DNA from: Cognatishimia activa
Lineage (GTDB): Bacteria; Pseudomonadota; Alphaproteobacteria; Rhodobacterales; Rhodobacteraceae
Assembly: GCF_026016445.1 (NCBI RefSeq)
Contig: NZ_CP096147.1
Coordinates: 1,958,501-2,022,500 of the forward strand
Direction of reading: 5' to 3'
Length of the DNA stretch: 64,000 nt
Of the stretch, positions 47,090 to 55,679 are shown piece after piece (position 1 is the stretch's first letter; each line of letters opens with the position of its first letter). The notes under the pieces were generated by a model. It saw only the letters and a program-made list of their open reading frames with translations, was not told the DNA's origin and made no database searches. The position numbers and the translations under genes were made by a program.

Positions 47090-47668
47090 TCACTGCGCTT
47101 GCGCCGCAAAGCCCTTAACGCGCCGCGACCAAGTCTGAACATGTTTCTCCGTCGCTTGGGTTGCCCCGGAAAAGGCTGTGATTTTGGTTTTTAATCCAAT
47201 GAAACCGAGGATTTGCTTTTTCAGCTGCCATTTTAATGCGTTGCGATAAAAGAGCCTGAAATACCAAGCCGGAGTATCTGAGGTTAGAAAGACGCGGGCC
47301 GTCCTCCCCTTCAACATCGGCTTGGGGAGTTTTCCCCGTGTATCAAAAGTGCGACCAGGCAAAAGGCTGCGATCAAAAAGGCCCTTTAACTTGGCAGGCA
47401 GCCCGCCCCACCACATTGGTGTCGCAACGACGACATGTTCGGACCATTCAATATTTGACAGCACCTCTTCCAATACAGGCTCCAATGGCTTCGGGCTTTT
47501 GTAGCCCCCTCCACCAAAATCCAAATCGAAGTTCATCTCGCTGACATGCGCCACGCGGACTTCATGGCCTGCATCTCGCGCTGCCTGCGCATAGGTAACT
47601 GCAATCGTCCGTGACAAAGATTTGTCAGCGGGATGTCCATCCAAAACAAAAATACGCTTTTGTGCCAT
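47090..47668 (-). CDS. NAD(P)H quinone oxidoreductase-like flavoprotein
   Basis: A 192-residue flavodoxin-fold protein of the NQO/YheR family: 'VLDGHPADKSLSRTIAVTYAQAARDAGHEV', 'HVVVATPMWWGGLPAKLKGLFDRSLLPG' (FMN/FAD-binding and active-site loop). Such enzymes reduce quinones or electrophiles by two electrons. It is divergent from a TetR regulator and a 12-bp palindrome lies 17 bp before its start, so it is probably repressed by that regulator and induced by its substrate. Confidence 0.9.
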   Translation of the reverse strand: MAQKRIFVLDGHPADKSLSRTIAVTYAQAARDAGHEVRVAHVSEMNFDLDFGGGGYKSPKPLEPVLEEVLSNIEWSEHVVVATPMWWGGLPAKLKGLFDRSLLPGRTFDTRGKLPKPMLKGRTARVFLTSDTPAWYFRLFYRNALKWQLKKQILGFIGLKTKITAFSGATQATEKHVQTWSRRVKGFAAQAQ

Positions 47669-47684
47669 GAGTCACTCCATTAAT

Positions 47685-47749
47685 TGACCATGGTCATTTT
47701 CCTATTATCAAAAAGTGACCGCGGTCAATATCAAATTTGACCATGGTCA
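47685..47749. promoter_or_regulatory. Three palindromic operators between NQO and TetR genes
   Basis: TGACCATGGTCA occurs at 47685-47696 and 47738-47749, and TGACCGCGGTCA at 47716-47727. All are perfect 12-bp palindromes with the consensus TGACC-NN-GGTCA. They fill the space between the two divergent start codons, the classic layout for autoregulation and control of the neighbour by a TetR dimer. Confidence 0.88.
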
Positions 47750-47771
47750 TAAAACATGTCAAAACGCGCTT

Positions 47772-48353
47772 ATGGTGAAAGTTCAGGCCCGCACTTTAAA
47801 AACCCGCGCACGATTACTGGATGCAGCACGAGAAATCGTGTCGGTGTCAGGCTATGAAGCTTTGCGCGTTGAGGAAGTCGTCTTGCGTGCAGGTGTAGCC
47901 AAGGGCACCTTCTTCTCGCATTTTCGAGACAAAGACGCCCTGATGGATCAGCTGATCGGCGAGAAGATCGATGAATATCTGAATGAAATTGAGACTCGCC
48001 ATCCACCAAAATCCGTCGAAGAATTGGTCGACATCCTCATACCCCTTTCGGATTTTATGACATGCGAGCGCTATGTCTTTGACGTGATCCTGCGCCATTC
48101 GGGTTCTGCAGCGAGTGACTACATGGGGCCGATTGCCCAAACTTTTGAACGCCACGGTCGCGTTTTCGGGCAATGGTTGGCGGGCGGCCCCTTCCGGCGG
48201 GATATTGATGCCAACCTGCTGGCCGAAGGCATTCAGGCCTTTTCCATTCAGGCCATGGCCCTGAAGTTCTGTGCAGCACATACAGAAATACCGATGCGCG
48301 ACATGCTGCATCGGTACTTTAAAGCTTGGTTGATTGTCGGTGAACAGGCTTAG
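47772..48353 (+). CDS. TetR-family transcriptional repressor
   Basis: A 193-residue regulator. The N-terminal helix-turn-helix is 'RLLDAAREIVSVSGYEALRVEEVVLRAGVAKGTFFSHFRDKDALMDQLI', split here as 'VEEVVLRAGVAKGTFFSHF' for the recognition part. The C-terminal ligand-binding part is helical and unlike a named subfamily. I chose the ATG at 47772; a GTG at 47715 would lie inside an operator. It has no strong ribosome binding site. Probably represses itself and the divergent NQO-like gene. Confidence 0.9.
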   Translation: MVKVQARTLKTRARLLDAAREIVSVSGYEALRVEEVVLRAGVAKGTFFSHFRDKDALMDQLIGEKIDEYLNEIETRHPPKSVEELVDILIPLSDFMTCERYVFDVILRHSGSAASDYMGPIAQTFERHGRVFGQWLAGGPFRRDIDANLLAEGIQAFSIQAMALKFCAAHTEIPMRDMLHRYFKAWLIVGEQA

Positions 48354-48850
48354 GCTGTCCGGCTGATCCGCTCTTCAAGAACATCAAACGGCACGCCGGG
48401 TTCATCCTTAGCATCGCGGATGACCAAGGAAGTTTTCACGCTGGCCACATTTTCGGCCTTAAGCAGGTCTTCGGTGAGGAAGCTCTGGAACGTAGACAAG
48501 TCTGGCGCCACGCACTTCAAGATGAAATCCACCTCGCCATTCAGCATGTGGCACTCGCGTACTAACGACCATCCGCGACAACGCTCTTCAAAAGCCGACA
48601 AGTCGGCTTCGGCTTGGCTGTTGAGCCCAACCATGGCGAAAACTTGAACTTCAAATCCCAGTTCACGAGAATCCACATCAGCATGGTAACCACGAATATA
48701 ACCGGATTCCTCCAAGGTCCGCACCCGACGCAGACACGGCGGAGCCGAAATCCCAACGCGCTTGGCCAGCTCAACGTTGGTCATACGTCCGTCAGCCTGA
48801 AGCTCAGCAAGGATCTTTCGGTCAATGGGATCAAGCCGTGTACCGGGCAT
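48350..48850 (-). CDS. lrp: Lrp/AsnC-family regulator
   Basis: A 166-residue regulator. 'LDPIDRKILAELQADGRMTNVELAKRVGISAPPCLRRVRTLEESGYI' (given here in part as 'NVELAKRVGISAPPCLRRV') is the AsnC-type helix-turn-helix; the C-terminal RAM domain follows ('VRECHMLNGEVDFILKCVAPD'). It is divergent from trxB, an arrangement shared with many proteobacteria including E. coli. The ATG at 48850 has GGAGA upstream. It overlaps the TetR gene tail to tail by 4 bases. Confidence 0.93.
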   Translation of the reverse strand: MPGTRLDPIDRKILAELQADGRMTNVELAKRVGISAPPCLRRVRTLEESGYIRGYHADVDSRELGFEVQVFAMVGLNSQAEADLSAFEERCRGWSLVRECHMLNGEVDFILKCVAPDLSTFQSFLTEDLLKAENVASVKTSLVIRDAKDEPGVPFDVLEERISRTA

Positions 48851-49056
48851 GCAATATTCTCCATGAAATTTGCAGTTCTTATAGCAGCAAGTCGGCAATG
48901 CGCAATTATATTTCGCGTGACGCTACGATCGTTTCAAGAGCGTGCGTCTTATGCACCATGATTTGAAGTCATAGCCGCCATGTCAGGGGTTTTCGTTCGG
49001 CCTGTGCGAGTCTATATCCCTTGCCTAACGCGAAATCGCAAGCATGGGTGGGAAAT

Positions 49057-49998
49057 ATGGGCGAGACCAAACACACGAAGGTTCTGATCATTGGATCGGG
49101 ACCAGCTGGCTACACCGCAGGCGTTTATGCAAGCCGCGCCATGCTGTCACCAATCTTGGTGCAGGGTATCGAGCCAGGCGGTCAGTTGACCACAACAACC
49201 GAAGTTGAAAACTACCCGGGCTTCACCGAAGTTCAGGGGCCTGACCTGATGATCAAAATGCAGGAACACGCGCAAGCGATGGGCTGCGAAATCATCGGCG
49301 ACATCATCACTGAGCTCGACACCGAAAGCCGCCCCTTTGTGGCGAAGGGCGACAGCGGCACGACCTACACAGCGGATGCTGTTATCCTTGCAACCGGCGC
49401 ACGCGCCAAGTGGCTGGGGCTGGACAGCGAAGAGAAATTCAAAGGGTTCGGCGTTTCTGCCTGCGCGACATGTGACGGCTTCTTCTATCGCGGACAAGAG
49501 ATCGTGGTCATCGGTGGCGGCAACACCGCCGTCGAAGAAGCGCTCTTCCTGACGAACTTTGCTTCCAAAGTGACTTTGATCCACCGGCGCGATGAACTGC
49601 GCGCAGAAAAGATCCTGCAAGAGCGCCTGTTCAAGAATGAAAAAATTGAGACTCTCTGGTTCCATGAACTGGAAGAAGTTATCGGCACCGATGCGCCTCT
49701 CGGCGTAACCGGCGTAAAAGTCAAACACACCAAAACTGGCGAGATTAACGAGATCCCATGTGCCGGTGTCTTTGTTGCGATCGGTCATGCTCCGGCAACC
49801 GAACTCGTGAAAGACGTGCTAGAGACCCACAATGGAGGCTATGTCAAAGTTGAAGCTGGCAGCACACGAACCTCGATCCCAGGTATTTTCGCAGCGGGCG
49901 ACCTGACAGACCATGTATATCGTCAGGCGGTGACCTCTGCGGGCATGGGCTGTATGGCAGCTTTGGACGCTGAAAAGTTCCTCGCTGAGAGCGAGTGA
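49057..49998 (+). CDS. trxB: Thioredoxin-disulfide reductase
   Basis: A 313-residue FAD enzyme that reduces thioredoxin with NADPH. It has '[18 protein letters not shown]' (FAD site), the redox-active Cys136-Ala-Thr-Cys139 ('[10 protein letters not shown]'), '[15 protein letters not shown]' (NADPH site) and the C-terminal '[21 protein letters not shown]'. I chose the ATG at 49057 because the family starts here; the frame is open 12 codons earlier. Its stop overlaps a GTG start of the RES-domain gene. Confidence 0.96.
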   Translation: MGETKHTKVLIIGSGPAGYTAGVYASRAMLSPILVQGIEPGGQLTTTTEVENYPGFTEVQGPDLMIKMQEHAQAMGCEIIGDIITELDTESRPFVAKGDSGTTYTADAVILATGARAKWLGLDSEEKFKGFGVSACATCDGFFYRGQEIVVIGGGNTAVEEALFLTNFASKVTLIHRRDELRAEKILQERLFKNEKIETLWFHELEEVIGTDAPLGVTGVKVKHTKTGEINEIPCAGVFVAIGHAPATELVKDVLETHNGGYVKVEAGSTRTSIPGIFAAGDLTDHVYRQAVTSAGMGCMAALDAEKFLAESE

Positions 49999-50495
49999 CG
50001 CTTCAGGCGCATATTAAAACTGTGGTGGGGCGCTTCTGGCGCGCCACCTTTATCGGACAAGAACATCACCTTTTGTCCCCCGCCCAAGCCCCACGCGGAC
50101 GATGGCACCACTCCCATCAAAAAACTCTGTATCTCTCTGGCACTCCTGACGGGTGCCGTATTGCAGTAAAAGCCTATCAGCGTTCAGATGATCCTCCGCG
50201 TCGAATTTTTCCCATCGATGTAAAGCAGGCGCGCGTTCTGGATTTAAGAAAACCTGAAACACGCGAAGCCTGCGCGACCACTTTGGCTGAGATGCACGTC
50301 TTTTGGGCCGACTTACACGCGGCAGACCAACACTCTCCTACTTGGGAGGTCAGCGATGCCGCAAGAGCGCTTGGTGTTGACGGTCTTCTTACACCCTCGC
50401 GATCACGCCCCGACCTGACGCATCTTACACTCTTTGAGTGGAATCAACCGGAGGCACCGCAGGTTTCATTGGCTGGAAAGCCCATCGATTTTTAG
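49995..50495 (+). CDS. RES-domain protein coupled to trxB
   Basis: A 166-residue protein. '[10 protein letters not shown]', '[31 protein letters not shown]' fit the RES domain (the Arg, Glu and Ser residues that name the family are partly visible as R, S and the 'LYLSGT' Ser; the Glu is unclear). Many RES proteins are NAD+-degrading toxins paired with an Xre-type antitoxin, but no antitoxin gene lies next to this one. The start is GTG at 49995 overlapping the trxB stop as GTGA. Confidence 0.7.
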   Translation: MTLQAHIKTVVGRFWRATFIGQEHHLLSPAQAPRGRWHHSHQKTLYLSGTPDGCRIAVKAYQRSDDPPRRIFPIDVKQARVLDLRKPETREACATTLAEMHVFWADLHAADQHSPTWEVSDAARALGVDGLLTPSRSRPDLTHLTLFEWNQPEAPQVSLAGKPIDF

Positions 50496-50705
50496 AGATA
50501 TTCCGGGAAATCATTCTAAATCTGCCCCAAAAGTCTCAAACAAGGAAAAAGACTTTCCTTGAAACAGATATTTGAGAAACACCTTCCTCACGAACAGCGA
50601 TGACGACAGGAGGCTGTTTTTGTTCCCGTTGCAGCGCCGCAACATCGTTTCTTTCCGCGAATTTGCCCCATTTTTTTCTTTATTGAGACTCTGAGCTGTG
50701 TGATA

Positions 50706-50721
50706 TGTTCACGCGTGAACA
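50706..50721. promoter_or_regulatory. Perfect 16-bp palindrome upstream of the MarR-Sat-CysC gene
   Basis: TGTTCACGCGTGAACA ends 18 bp before the ATG at 50740. Its symmetry and position suggest the operator of a dimeric regulator, possibly the MarR-like domain encoded by the same gene. It lies in a 244-bp gap that otherwise holds only the promoter and shows no other gene. Confidence 0.65.
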
Positions 50722-50739
50722 CACATTGAGCCGAGCATA

Positions 50740-52815
50740 ATGACAGCCCCAAAGGGAAAAAACGGTTTTGCTGAGGAAGACCTCCTCTTCCGCCTTCTGC
50801 GCCAGCTGGACACAGCGCCAGAGGCCTCTCAGCGTGCAACCGCAGAAGCCCTCGGGATTTCATTGGGACGCCTGAATTCACTGCTGCGAAATGCCGTTGA
50901 AAGCGGCCACATCAAAATCAGTGAACGCGACGGCCCGGACAAACGCCAACGTTTCGCTTACGCGCTGACCCCAAAAGGGGCCACGGCCAAGACCCGCCTA
51001 ACCGACGCCTTTCTTGCCAGAAAATTCGCTGAATATGACGCTTTGCATGCAGAGCTGACCGGCACGACCTCTGGCTTTAATCCTTTGAAATCAAGGACCA
51101 AAATCATGCAAAGTAACTTTGCTCCAATCCCAGAACTCTTCGTCTCTTACGAGAGCGCGCAGAAGATGAAAGTCGAGGCTGCCGATCTGACCAGCCACGA
51201 CCTGACACCACGCCAAATCTGCGATCTGGAACTCCTGATGAATGGTGGCTTCAACCCGCTGAAAGGTTTTCTGACCGAAGAAGACTACGACGGCGTGGTC
51301 GAAAACATGCGTCTCGCGGATGGCTCTCTCTGGCCAATGCCCATCACATTGGACGTGTCCGAGAACTTCGCCGCCTCAGTCGAGCTTGGCCAAGACATTG
51401 CCCTGCGCGACCAAGAGGGTGTGATCCTTGCCACCATGACCGTGACAGACCGTTGGGAGCCAAACAAATCCCGCGAGGCAGAGAAGGTCTTTGGTGCGGA
51501 TGACGATGCCCACCCAGCCGTAAACTACCTGCACAACCAAGCAGGCAAGATTTACCTTGGCGGTCCGATTGTTGGTATTCAGCAACCGGTCCACTACGAC
51601 TTCAAAGCGCGTCGCGATACACCAAACGAATTGCGCGCCTACTTCCGCAAAATGGGCTGGCACAAGGTTGTGGCCTTCCAAACCCGCAACCCGCTGCACC
51701 GCGCGCACCAGGAACTGACCTTCCGCGCCGCCAAAGAAGCTGAGGCTAACCTTCTGATCCACCCTGTTGTTGGCATGACCAAGCCGGGCGATGTGGATCA
51801 CTTCACCCGCGTTCGCTGCTATGAAGCTGTGCTGGATCAATACCCGTCTTCCACCACCAATATGTCATTGCTAAACCTCGCAATGCGAATGGCTGGCCCG
51901 CGCGAAGCGGTTTGGCACGGTCTGATCCGCAAAAATCACGGCTGCACGCATTTCATCGTTGGCCGCGACCACGCCGGCCCGGGCAAAAACAGCCAGGGTG
52001 AAGATTTCTACGGCCCATATGACGCTCAGGACTTGTTCCGTACCCATGAAGAAGAAATCGGCATCACCATGGTTGATTTCAAACACATGGTCTACGTGCA
52101 GGAACGTGCGCAATACGAGCCAAATGATGAGATCGAAGATCGCGACGATGTCACCATTCTGAACATCTCCGGCACTGAATTACGTCGCCGCCTGGCGGAA
52201 GGTCTGGAAATCCCTGATTGGTTCTCCTTCCCGCAAGTGGTTGCAGAACTGCGCAAGACAAAACCGCCACGCTCGAAACAGGGTTTTACCGTTTTCTTCA
52301 CTGGTTTCTCTGGTTCGGGCAAATCCACCATCGCCAATGCCTTGATGGTCAAGCTGATGGAGATGGGTGGCCGCCCTGTGACACTGCTGGATGGTGACAT
52401 CGTGCGGAAAAATCTCAGCTCTGAACTGGGCTTTTCCAAAGAACACCGCGACCTCAACATCCGCCGCATCGGCTATGTCGCCTCTGAGATCACCAAAAAT
52501 GGCGGCATCGCCCTTTGTGCACCAATTGCGCCATATGCGACCACGCGCCGTGCCGTCCGCGAGGATATCGAGCAATTTGGCGCCTTCGTGGAAATCCACG
52601 TAGCAACCAGCATTGAAGAATGTGAACGTCGTGACCGCAAAGGCCTCTACAAACTGGCGCGCGAAGGCAAGATCAAGGAATTCACCGGCATCTCAGACCC
52701 TTACGATGTGCCTGAATCCCCGGAGCTGCGCCTTGAGACCGAAAACACAGAGGTCGACCACTGCGCGCATCAGGTGATCCTGAAGCTGGAAAGCATGGGG
52801 CTTATAAAAGCGTAG
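50740..52815 (+). CDS. cysC: MarR-like domain fused to sulfate adenylyltransferase / adenylylsulfate kinase
   Basis: A 691-residue protein with three parts. Residues 1-122 resemble EPS-associated MarR-type regulators: helix-turn-helix 'QRATAEALGISLGRLNSLL' (31-49), wing, and 'LTPKGATAKTRLTDAFLARKFAEYDAL'-like helix (written in part). Residues 123-500 are ATP sulfurylase, with 'RNPLHRAHQ' (316-324) and 'GRDHAGPGKNS' (408-418). Residues 510-691 are APS kinase, with P-loop 'GFSGSGKS' (522-529) and 'DGDIVRKNL'. The enzymatic part makes APS and PAPS from sulfate. Met123, with AAGGA 9 bp before it, is the usual start of the 569-residue enzyme in relatives, so a second, shorter product is possible. 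No stop codon separates the parts. Confidence 0.9.
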   Translation: MTAPKGKNGFAEEDLLFRLLRQLDTAPEASQRATAEALGISLGRLNSLLRNAVESGHIKISERDGPDKRQRFAYALTPKGATAKTRLTDAFLARKFAEYDALHAELTGTTSGFNPLKSRTKIMQSNFAPIPELFVSYESAQKMKVEAADLTSHDLTPRQICDLELLMNGGFNPLKGFLTEEDYDGVVENMRLADGSLWPMPITLDVSENFAASVELGQDIALRDQEGVILATMTVTDRWEPNKSREAEKVFGADDDAHPAVNYLHNQAGKIYLGGPIVGIQQPVHYDFKARRDTPNELRAYFRKMGWHKVVAFQTRNPLHRAHQELTFRAAKEAEANLLIHPVVGMTKPGDVDHFTRVRCYEAVLDQYPSSTTNMSLLNLAMRMAGPREAVWHGLIRKNHGCTHFIVGRDHAGPGKNSQGEDFYGPYDAQDLFRTHEEEIGITMVDFKHMVYVQERAQYEPNDEIEDRDDVTILNISGTELRRRLAEGLEIPDWFSFPQVVAELRKTKPPRSKQGFTVFFTGFSGSGKSTIANALMVKLMEMGGRPVTLLDGDIVRKNLSSELGFSKEHRDLNIRRIGYVASEITKNGGIALCAPIAPYATTRRAVREDIEQFGAFVEIHVATSIEECERRDRKGLYKLAREGKIKEFTGISDPYDVPESPELRLETENTEVDHCAHQVILKLESMGLIKA

Positions 52816-52838
52816 GCCAGAGACATTTCAAAAAAGAA

Positions 52839-52867
52839 AACGCGGCTCAACTGAGCCGCGTTTTTTT
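52839..52867 (+). terminator. Intrinsic terminator after the Sat/CysC gene
   Basis: AACGCGGCTCA pairs with TGAGCCGCGTT around a 2-nt centre, and seven T follow. Strong rightward terminator. Confidence 0.92.
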
Positions 52868-52940
52868 GTTTACGAAACCGCCAGCGGTGTCTGGTCGCCC
52901 TTTTCCAACTCCCTTGCAGGGACAAGAAAAGGCAGATCCT

Positions 52941-53171
52941 TTAGTGTACAGTCACCGGCGCATAGTCATTTTGACGCGCCAGAGCAAAAGCCAATCCGCG
53001 ATCTTTCACCAGCGCAAGGCGCTCACCATCAGAGGCTGCATGCACGGCATAAAGATGGTCGGTGCCTTTCACCTCTTCCTGTAGATCATCAGGCAGATCG
53101 GCAATATCCACTTCTCGGATGTAGACCATGCGATCATGGGTCAACGCGTCGATATTCACTTTGCTGTTCAT
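52941..53171 (-). CDS. DUF1150 protein
   Basis: A 76-residue protein: 'VYIREVDIADLPDDLQEEVKG' and 'LYAVHAASDGERLALVKDRGLAFALARQNDYAPV' (shown in part) are typical of DUF1150, a family confined to alphaproteobacteria and normally placed next to a small heat-shock protein, as here. Function unknown; a role in Hsp20 control or as substrate is inferred from the constant linkage. It starts 3 bp after the hsp20 stop. Confidence 0.92.
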   Translation of the reverse strand: MNSKVNIDALTHDRMVYIREVDIADLPDDLQEEVKGTDHLYAVHAASDGERLALVKDRGLAFALARQNDYAPVTVH

Positions 53172-53174
53172 CGC

Positions 53175-53588
53175 TTACCCCTTCTTGATTTGAATAGTTT
53201 GAACCACGGTCTCTGGACGCGAGCGGGTCAAATCGACATGAAGCAACCCGTTTTCCATGGCCGCTTCTCCAACCTCGACCCCGTCTGCCAAGACAAAAGA
53301 CCGCTGAAACTGACGTGCTGCGATTCCCCGGTGCAGGAACACACGGTCGGCCCCGTCATCGGTCTGACGACCCCGGATCACCAGTTGGCGATCTTCCACG
53401 GTGATCGACAGGTCTTCCTCTGCAAACCCCGCAACTGCAAGCGTGATCCGATAGGAATAATCCGACGTTTGTTCAATGTTAAAAGGAGGATAGCCTTCGT
53501 TTCCAGTCTTCGCTGTGCGCTCCAGAAGGCGCTCCAGCTGCTCAAAACCCAGCATGTGGGGGTAAGACCCCAATGTCATCTTGCTCAT
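53175..53588 (-). CDS. Small heat-shock protein Hsp20 family
   Basis: A 137-residue holdase chaperone. The alpha-crystallin domain spans about residues 35-125: 'PFNIEQTSDYSYRITLAVAGF', 'DLSITVEDRQLVIRGRQ', 'IAARQFQRSFVLADGVEV' and 'AAMENGLLHVDL'. I chose the ATG at 53588 with AAAGGAC upstream; a GTG two codons earlier is possible. It is probably heat-induced; no ROSE-type leader was recognised. Confidence 0.93.
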   Translation of the reverse strand: MSKMTLGSYPHMLGFEQLERLLERTAKTGNEGYPPFNIEQTSDYSYRITLAVAGFAEEDLSITVEDRQLVIRGRQTDDGADRVFLHRGIAARQFQRSFVLADGVEVGEAAMENGLLHVDLTRSRPETVVQTIQIKKG

Positions 53589-53760
53589 CGACACGTCCTT
53601 TACGTAAAGCGACCGTGATAGTTCTGGGCCCCGTTATGGCGACCCCTTCAAGATCAATATGGGCATGGCAGATATCGAGCGCAAGGGCTTTGCTCTTGCA
53701 CGTCAAAAGGGTATTCTTTCAACAATAGCAAAGAGTCAGCACGAAGACCCAGGGGCCCCA

Positions 53761-53985
53761 ATGAACGCACAGAACGATCTGTCCATGAAAACCAACGATG
53801 TTCTACGCGTGGAACTCGAGGTTTTCCGGCAGGAACATCGCGATTTGGATGAGGCCATTTCGGCTCTGGTTGAGCGTGGAATAAGCGATCAGCTGACAAT
53901 CCAGCGTTTGAAAAAGCAGAAACTGCGTCTGAAAGATAAAATCGCCCATATCGAAGACCGTTTAACGCCAGATATCATTGCCTAA
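53761..53985 (+). CDS. DUF465/YdcH-family protein
   Basis: A 74-residue helical protein: 'LRVELEVFRQEHRDLDEAISALVERG' and 'LTIQRLKKQKLRLKDKIAHIED' form the two-helix coiled-coil hairpin of the YdcH family. Function unknown. I chose the ATG at 53761 because the family starts close to here; the reading frame continues 34 codons further up without family likeness. It precedes purE by 45 bp. Confidence 0.85.
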   Translation: MNAQNDLSMKTNDVLRVELEVFRQEHRDLDEAISALVERGISDQLTIQRLKKQKLRLKDKIAHIEDRLTPDIIA

Positions 53986-54030
53986 GGGGGCAATCCCGCT
54001 ATAGTGCGCGCTCCTTTCAAAGAGGCGGAT

Positions 54031-54519
54031 ATGACGGACATTAAAGTGGGAATCATCATGGGCAGCCAATCCGATTGGCCCACCATGAAAGAGGCAGCTG
54101 ACGTGCTGGATGAATTGGGCGTTGCTTACGAGAAAAAAATCGTCTCAGCCCATCGCACCCCTGACCGCCTTTGGGACTATGGCAAGACCGCGGTAGACCG
54201 CGGCCTGCAGGTGATCATCGCAGGTGCTGGCGGGGCTGCCCACCTCCCAGGTATGATGGCCTCTAAAACGCGCGTTCCCGTTGTTGGCATTCCAGTTCAG
54301 ACCCGTGCACTTTCGGGCGTCGACAGCCTCTATTCGATCCTGCAAATGCCACGCGGCTTCCCGGTTGCCACCATGGCTATTGGCGCAGCGGGCGCTAAAA
54401 ACGGTGGCCTGATGGCCGCCGGTATCCTTGCGCTACAAGACGAAGCGCTTGCCAAACGTCTGGATGACTGGCGCGACGCCTTGTCAGCCTCAATTGCGGA
54501 TGAACCAGTCGATGAGTAA
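54031..54519 (+). CDS. purE: N5-carboxyaminoimidazole ribonucleotide mutase
   Basis: A 162-residue octameric enzyme that converts N5-CAIR to CAIR in purine synthesis. It has '[16 protein letters not shown]', '[14 protein letters not shown]' with the catalytic His, and '[14 protein letters not shown]'. The ATG at 54031 has AGAGGCGGAT upstream. It overlaps purK by 8 bases; the two enzymes work in sequence. Confidence 0.97.
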   Translation: MTDIKVGIIMGSQSDWPTMKEAADVLDELGVAYEKKIVSAHRTPDRLWDYGKTAVDRGLQVIIAGAGGAAHLPGMMASKTRVPVVGIPVQTRALSGVDSLYSILQMPRGFPVATMAIGAAGAKNGGLMAAGILALQDEALAKRLDDWRDALSASIADEPVDE

Positions 54520-55585
54520 TCCCCTCCCTTTAGGTAGCACCATCGGTATTCTTGGTGGCGGCCAGCTTGGTCGCATGCTCTCGGTTGCAGCCTCCCGTCT
54601 GGGCTACAAGACCCACATCTTTGAACCCGGCGCGAATCCTCCTGCGAGCCATGTGGCTGATCAAGTGACCACAGCGGCGTATGAAGACAAAGCCGCCCTG
54701 CTGGCATTTGCGCAGTCGGTTGATGTAATCACCTATGAGTTTGAAAACATCCCAACGTCTGCGTTGGATATTCTTGAAATCCACCGCCCGATCCGTCCGG
54801 GCCGCGAAGCGCTTCGGGTGAGCCAAGACCGGATCACCGAAAAAGAATTCCTCTCTGATCTGGGATTGCAGGTGGCCCCTTTCGCCGCCGTTCAAACCGC
54901 TGAAGAGCTCTCCGAAGCGCTCGATACAATCGGGACGCCGTCGATCTTGAAAACCCGTCGTTTTGGCTATGATGGCAAAGGCCAGGCGCGTTTGAATTCG
55001 GATGCGGATGCACCAGCAGCACTGGCGGATATGGCTGGATCTCCCTCTGTGCTGGAAGGCTTTGTAAAATTCAGCCACGAGGTTTCTGTGATCGCAGCGC
55101 GCGGCGTCACAGGTGAGGTTGCTTGCTTTGATCCCGGTGAGAACGTGCACGTTGGAGGCATCCTGCGCACGACTACCGTGCCTGCCAATTTGCCAGGCAG
55201 CATGCGCATGGATGCTGTTCTGATCGCCTCCAAGATTCTGAATGCATTGGACTATGTTGGCGTCATGGGGGTGGAGCTTTTTGTGACCGCTGGGGGCCTT
55301 GTCGTAAATGAAATCGCCCCGCGTGTGCATAACTCTGGCCATTGGACGCAAAACGGCTGTGCGGTTGATCAATTTGAACAGCACATTCGCGCAGTCGTGG
55401 GCCTGCCGCTGGGCGATGGCAAACGCCATTCAGATGTGGTCATGGAGAACCTGATTGGCGAGGACATGGAGAAAGTGCCCGCGCTGCTCAAAGAGCCCCA
55501 TGTCGCGGTGCATCTCTACGGCAAAGCCGAAGCCAAGACTGGGCGCAAAATGGGTCACGTTAACCGCGTGTCCCCAAGCGCATAA
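54512..55585 (+). CDS. purK: 5-(carboxyamino)imidazole ribonucleotide synthase
   Basis: A 357-residue ATP-grasp enzyme that carboxylates AIR with bicarbonate to N5-CAIR. It has '[20 protein letters not shown]', '[11 protein letters not shown]', '[13 protein letters not shown]' and '[14 protein letters not shown]'. I chose the ATG at 54512, inside the purE 3' end; the frame is open 28 codons further up. Confidence 0.96.
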   Translation: MSNPLPLGSTIGILGGGQLGRMLSVAASRLGYKTHIFEPGANPPASHVADQVTTAAYEDKAALLAFAQSVDVITYEFENIPTSALDILEIHRPIRPGREALRVSQDRITEKEFLSDLGLQVAPFAAVQTAEELSEALDTIGTPSILKTRRFGYDGKGQARLNSDADAPAALADMAGSPSVLEGFVKFSHEVSVIAARGVTGEVACFDPGENVHVGGILRTTTVPANLPGSMRMDAVLIASKILNALDYVGVMGVELFVTAGGLVVNEIAPRVHNSGHWTQNGCAVDQFEQHIRAVVGLPLGDGKRHSDVVMENLIGEDMEKVPALLKEPHVAVHLYGKAEAKTGRKMGHVNRVSPSA

Positions 55586-55592
55586 GCGTTCA

Positions 55593-55644
55593 AAGCGGCG
55601 GGTCCGGTGTCAGACCTTCTTGATCGGACCATCCCCCGCCGCTT
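55593..55644. terminator. Long hairpin between purK and phnM
   Basis: AAGCGGCGGG pairs with CCCGCCGCTT over 32 nt, with a further TCCGG/CCGGA-like inner pairing. It lies between convergent genes. A terminator or the 3' end structure of both mRNAs; no long T-run follows. Confidence 0.5.
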
Positions 55645-55679
55645 CTAGGACGCCTTTTCTGTGGATTGCGTGACCGTAA

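Noticed and set aside
50588..50881. Leftward 97-codon frame across the MarR-Sat-CysC promoter
   Set aside because: It would cover the palindrome, the ribosome binding site and the start of a real gene, and its translation shows no recognisable features.
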